Shown here one piece after another: positions 7,124 through 8,693 of a stretch of 8,693 nucleotides of DNA (its first letter is position 1; each line of letters begins with the position of its first letter). Both the position numbers and the translations under genes were made by a program. Under the pieces are notes generated by a model. It was given only the letters and a program-made list of their open reading frames with translations. It searched no databases and was not told the origin of the DNA. Source of the DNA: DASRDU01 sp035560235 (lineage in GTDB: Bacteria > Acidobacteriota > Blastocatellia > RBC074). Where the stretch lies: positions 1 to 8,693 of the forward strand of contig DATMAG010000033.1 in assembly GCA_035560235.1 (NCBI GenBank), written 5' to 3'.

Positions 7124-8063
7124 CGTCATCATCAAAGCGCACCCGGCGACCGGCAGGTTTGACGAGCGTTTCCAGCTTCGCGCCCAGCTGCTCGAAGTCG
7201 CGGCGCACGTCCTGGCGCAGCGCTGCGCTGTTTTTGCCGCGCAGCGCGTCCACGCTCAGCCCGTTCATCACGTTGCGCGCCGCCGTCACCAGCCGCGACA
7301 GTTCGGCGTCGTTGGTCAGGTTGCGCGCCTCGAAGATCGCCAGGAAGTCGTTCATCTCCTCCAGGGCGTCGTCGCGCAGCGCCTTGCGCGTGCCGTTCTT
7401 TGTTTCGCCCAGCCGGTTGACCATCTTCCCGACCAGGTCGGCAAAGCCGAGCCGCAGCGCTTCGCGGATTTCCGTGACCGCTTCCTGCCATTCGCGCTCG
7501 GCGCGCTCGCGCTCGCGCTCGAACAGCCTGCGGTTGACCTGTTCGAGCGCTGCCGGAACGTTGAAAGTCAGGTAACGCAGCCTGACCGCGAAGGCGCGGC
7601 GCAGCTGTTCAGCGGGCGGATAATCGTCTGCATCGAACAGCCCCTGCGGCTCAAGCCGCTCCCGCGCGGCTGCAATCAGTTCCGGGTAGCGCGCGAAGAA
7701 GGCGTCAATCAGTTCTTCGCGCTCGCTCTGGTACTGCTCCATCTCCCGCTCGATCTGCGGGATCAGCTGCACCGGCACCAGGTACAGGCCGGGCCGCAGC
7801 ATTGACACCGGCACGGCGCGCGATTTCAGCCGGTCGCGCATGCGCCCGTCGCGGTTCCAGATCGGCTGCATCGCCGCCGATTCGATAATGTCTTTTCCCG
7901 CGTGAATCATCTCGCGGTCGGCCTCAACGTTGAGCCGCTTCACATCGAGCTTGCGCCGGACGCCCGGCGAAGTGATCTGCAGATCAATGCAGACCGTGTC
8001 CTGATTGATGCGCGCGGCAGTGGCGGATACTGAAGCGAGTTGTTTGTCGGTGGCTCTGGACAT
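7113..8063 (-). CDS. Helical phage/plasmid-type protein, possibly DUF3150-like
   Basis: The ATG at 8063 is preceded by AAAGGA at good spacing, giving 316 aa. An N-terminal section (about 17-45) contains IDLQITSPGVRRKLDVKRLN; then come RAVPVSMLRPGLYLVPVQLIPQIEREM (about 82-108), a long helical stretch with YPELIAAARE, a highly charged run of alternating Glu/Arg (about 182-191), and a short acidic tail RFDDDDEQ. The order of short basic motif, a 'P...Y.VP' element and long helices resembles DUF3150 proteins as I remember them, which often sit beside MoxR/CobS-type AAA ATPases in phage-like regions. That assignment is tentative; no ATPase gene is in the window and no enzymatic motif is seen. No signal peptide or membrane helix is present, so it is probably cytoplasmic. 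It is the longest product of the operon. Confidence 0.85.
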   Translation of the reverse strand: MSRATDKQLASVSATAARINQDTVCIDLQITSPGVRRKLDVKRLNVEADREMIHAGKDIIESAAMQPIWNRDGRMRDRLKSRAVPVSMLRPGLYLVPVQLIPQIEREMEQYQSEREELIDAFFARYPELIAAARERLEPQGLFDADDYPPAEQLRRAFAVRLRYLTFNVPAALEQVNRRLFERERERAEREWQEAVTEIREALRLGFADLVGKMVNRLGETKNGTRKALRDDALEEMNDFLAIFEARNLTNDAELSRLVTAARNVMNGLSVDALRGKNSAALRQDVRRDFEQLGAKLETLVKPAGRRVRFDDDDEQ

Positions 8064-8091
8064 AACGTTCCTTTCTGCCTGGTCTGGTTGC

Positions 8092-8304
8092 TTAGTTTTT
8101 GCGCTTGTTGTGATTGTGATTGTGATGGTGGTGATGGTGGTGGTGGTGGTTGAGCTTCTCGACGGTCACGTCGCCGCCGAGCAGTCGCGCCATCTCGCGC
8201 AGAAACTGGTCGGCCTTCATGTGCTGCGGGCCGGACAGGTCGCCCGTCTCGACTTTCACCCGCCCGTCGGGCAGGATTTCCACCGTGATTGATTTCTCGT
8301 TCAT
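8092..8304 (-). CDS. DUF2997-like small protein with a natural polyhistidine tail
   Basis: The ATG at 8304 has a textbook AAGGAG seven bases upstream. The 70-aa product starts with a small beta-beta-alpha-like unit: ITVEILPDGRVKVET, then GPQHMKADQFLREMARLLGG. The PDG turn, the later G-P-x-H/C position and the LG end resemble DUF2997 proteins, which in other genomes often neighbour DUF1257 and AAA ATPase genes; this match is from memory. DUF2997 members usually have a cysteine where this one has QH. The tail is unusual: nine consecutive histidines, then alternating Asn and His, then KRKN. Such tails can bind nickel, zinc or copper, or act as a pH-sensitive surface. The codons are a CAC/CAT mixture, so the stretch is also a triplet microsatellite prone to length change. 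It lies 28 bases ahead of the 316-aa gene. Confidence 0.85.
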   Translation of the reverse strand: MNEKSITVEILPDGRVKVETGDLSGPQHMKADQFLREMARLLGGDVTVEKLNHHHHHHHHHNHNHNKRKN

Positions 8305-8322
8305 CTCTGTTCTCCTTATCGG

Positions 8323-8532
8323 TCAATTGGGCAGGTTGACACGCTGCCGGTAAAATTCCAGTTTGGCGGTATGCACTCCCGCGCGGAGACGAGCCACGCG
8401 CTGATGTGCGGGCCGACGATCAGGCCGGATTTTGCGCCGCCAGCCCACTGAGGGCAGGCTGTCCGGCGGGCAGCACGCCCTCAGATGAGCGGCGCGCTGA
8501 GTCATGCGAGCGAATTTCTCAACTCTGTTCAT
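8323..8532 (-). CDS. Small arginine-rich hypothetical protein, first gene of the operon
   Basis: I do not recognise this 69-aa product. The ATG at 8532 follows a good GGGAGA ribosome binding site, and the gene ends 18 bases before the His-tailed gene, so it is probably its operon leader. It is rich in Arg and Ala, with a CCPPDS motif near residue 20 and a basic stretch RRKIRPDRRPAHQRVARLR that could bind nucleic acid. There is no membrane segment. Being first after the putative promoter, it could be a regulator or simply a small accessory protein; neither is shown by the sequence. Confidence 0.65.
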   Translation of the reverse strand: MNRVEKFARMTQRAAHLRACCPPDSLPSVGWRRKIRPDRRPAHQRVARLRAGVHTAKLEFYRQRVNLPN

Positions 8533-8550
8533 AAGTTTCTCCCTGGTTGT

Positions 8551-8567
8551 GCCAGCCCTGCGCTGGC
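8551..8567 (-). promoter_or_regulatory. Perfect hairpin in the leader of the minus-strand operon
   Basis: GCCAGC (8551-8556) and GCTGGC (8562-8567) form a 6-bp stem with a 5-base loop. It sits between the TATAAA box and the ribosome binding site of the 69-aa gene, where it could be an operator or an RNA hairpin affecting ribosome access. Confidence 0.4.
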
Positions 8568-8570
8568 GGA

Positions 8571-8576
8571 TTTATA
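8571..8576 (-). promoter_or_regulatory. Possible -10 box of the minus-strand operon
   Basis: TATAAA reads leftward about 40 bases ahead of the first start codon. No good -35 box lies 16-18 bases further upstream (that stretch is T-rich and then GC-rich), so the promoter may need an activator or another sigma factor, or the box may be chance. Confidence 0.3.
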
Positions 8577-8586
8577 GAAAACGGCA

Positions 8587-8614
8587 AAGAAAACCCCGCA
8601 TTTCAATGCGCGGG
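8587..8614 (-). terminator. Probable minus-strand terminator of a gene to the right of the window
   Basis: Read leftward, an inverted repeat CCCGC...GCGGG (8610-8614 and 8595-8599) with an alternative inner GCATT/AATGC pairing is followed by TTTTCTTT. One minus-strand frame entering from the right edge (8692) stays open for 29 codons and stops at 8603-8605, inside the stem, so this could end a gene whose body lies outside the window. That coding reading is weak. Confidence 0.5.
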
Positions 8615-8625
8615 ATGAATTTGCC

Positions 8626-8669
8626 ATTGCGCGAAGCCGGAAGGCTTCAGCCTGGAGGCGGAGCGCAAT
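8626..8669. repeat. Nested inverted repeats forming a three-way structure
   Basis: The outer arms ATTGCGC (8626-8632) and GCGCAAT (8663-8669) are perfectly complementary. Inside lie a perfect hairpin GAAGCC-GGAA-GGCTTC (8633-8648) with a GNRA loop as read on the plus strand, and a short GCC-TGGA-GGC hairpin (8650-8659). Together they make a three-way junction. It could be a structured RNA, a cruciform protein site or a mobile-element end; I cannot tell which, and I recognise no family. Confidence 0.5.
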
Positions 8670-8693
8670 CCTCTCACCATCTGCAAGTCATTT

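Noticed and set aside
7540..7556. Partial copy of the tRNA T-loop sequence as an attachment site
   Set aside because: Only TTCGAGC plus a few bases match, and it lies inside the 316-aa coding sequence; this is chance similarity.
7053..7805. Plus-strand frame of 250 codons
   Set aside because: Shadow of the 316-aa minus gene; that gene has a proper ribosome binding site and operon context, the plus frame has neither.
8095..8151. Polyhistidine run as vector or expression-tag contamination
   Set aside because: It is continuous with a natural gene, mixes Asn with His, and is followed by further native operon sequence with no cloning sites recognised.
8615..8693. Plus-strand frame from ATG at 8615 running off the right edge
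   Set aside because: There is no ribosome binding site and it coincides with the nested inverted repeats; too short to support as a gene.

Overview
The window reads as a bacterial chromosome with moderately high GC. It joins an ordinary core segment (about 1-5763) to a compact, phage- or plasmid-like segment on the other strand (about 5864-8576). The best guess for the host is an Acidobacteriota-like bacterium. This is an inference from the single protein that combines an N-terminal zinc ribbon, one membrane helix and a C-terminal TonB domain, and from the GAF-GAF-AAA+-Fis regulator. No rRNA or other phylogenetic marker is present, so the assignment is weak.

Core segment, all plus strand: (1) the 3' part of a radical SAM protein of the PDZ/DUF512 family, cut by the left window edge; (2) 31 bases later, a 699-aa sigma-54-type activator with two GAF sensor domains and an unusual GAFTDA loop, possibly co-transcribed with (1); (3) a gene-poor spacer of about 430 bases with inverted repeats and a plausible promoter; (4) a 568-aa zinc-ribbon/TonB fusion ending in a clear intrinsic terminator; (5) tRNA-Lys(TTT) with a near-consensus promoter, encoded CCA and its own terminator.

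Accessory segment, minus strand, read from right to left: a leader with a TATAAA box and a perfect hairpin, then seven closely packed genes. These are a 69-aa unknown; a 70-aa DUF2997-like protein with a natural run of nine histidines; a 316-aa helical protein resembling DUF3150; a 75-aa unknown; a 136-aa Rad52-family single-strand annealing protein; a ~75-aa unknown; and a 117-aa protein resembling the C-terminal part of a family common on mobile elements. Several junctions overlap (ATGA, GTGA, an 11-base overlap) and four genes have good ribosome binding sites, so this looks like one operon. Its content suggests a recombination/accessory module of a prophage, plasmid or integrative element lying beside tRNA-Lys. 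No integrase, capsid gene or repeated attachment site lies in the window, so integration at the tRNA remains an inference. The right end (8587-8669) holds a probable minus-strand terminator and a nested inverted-repeat structure.
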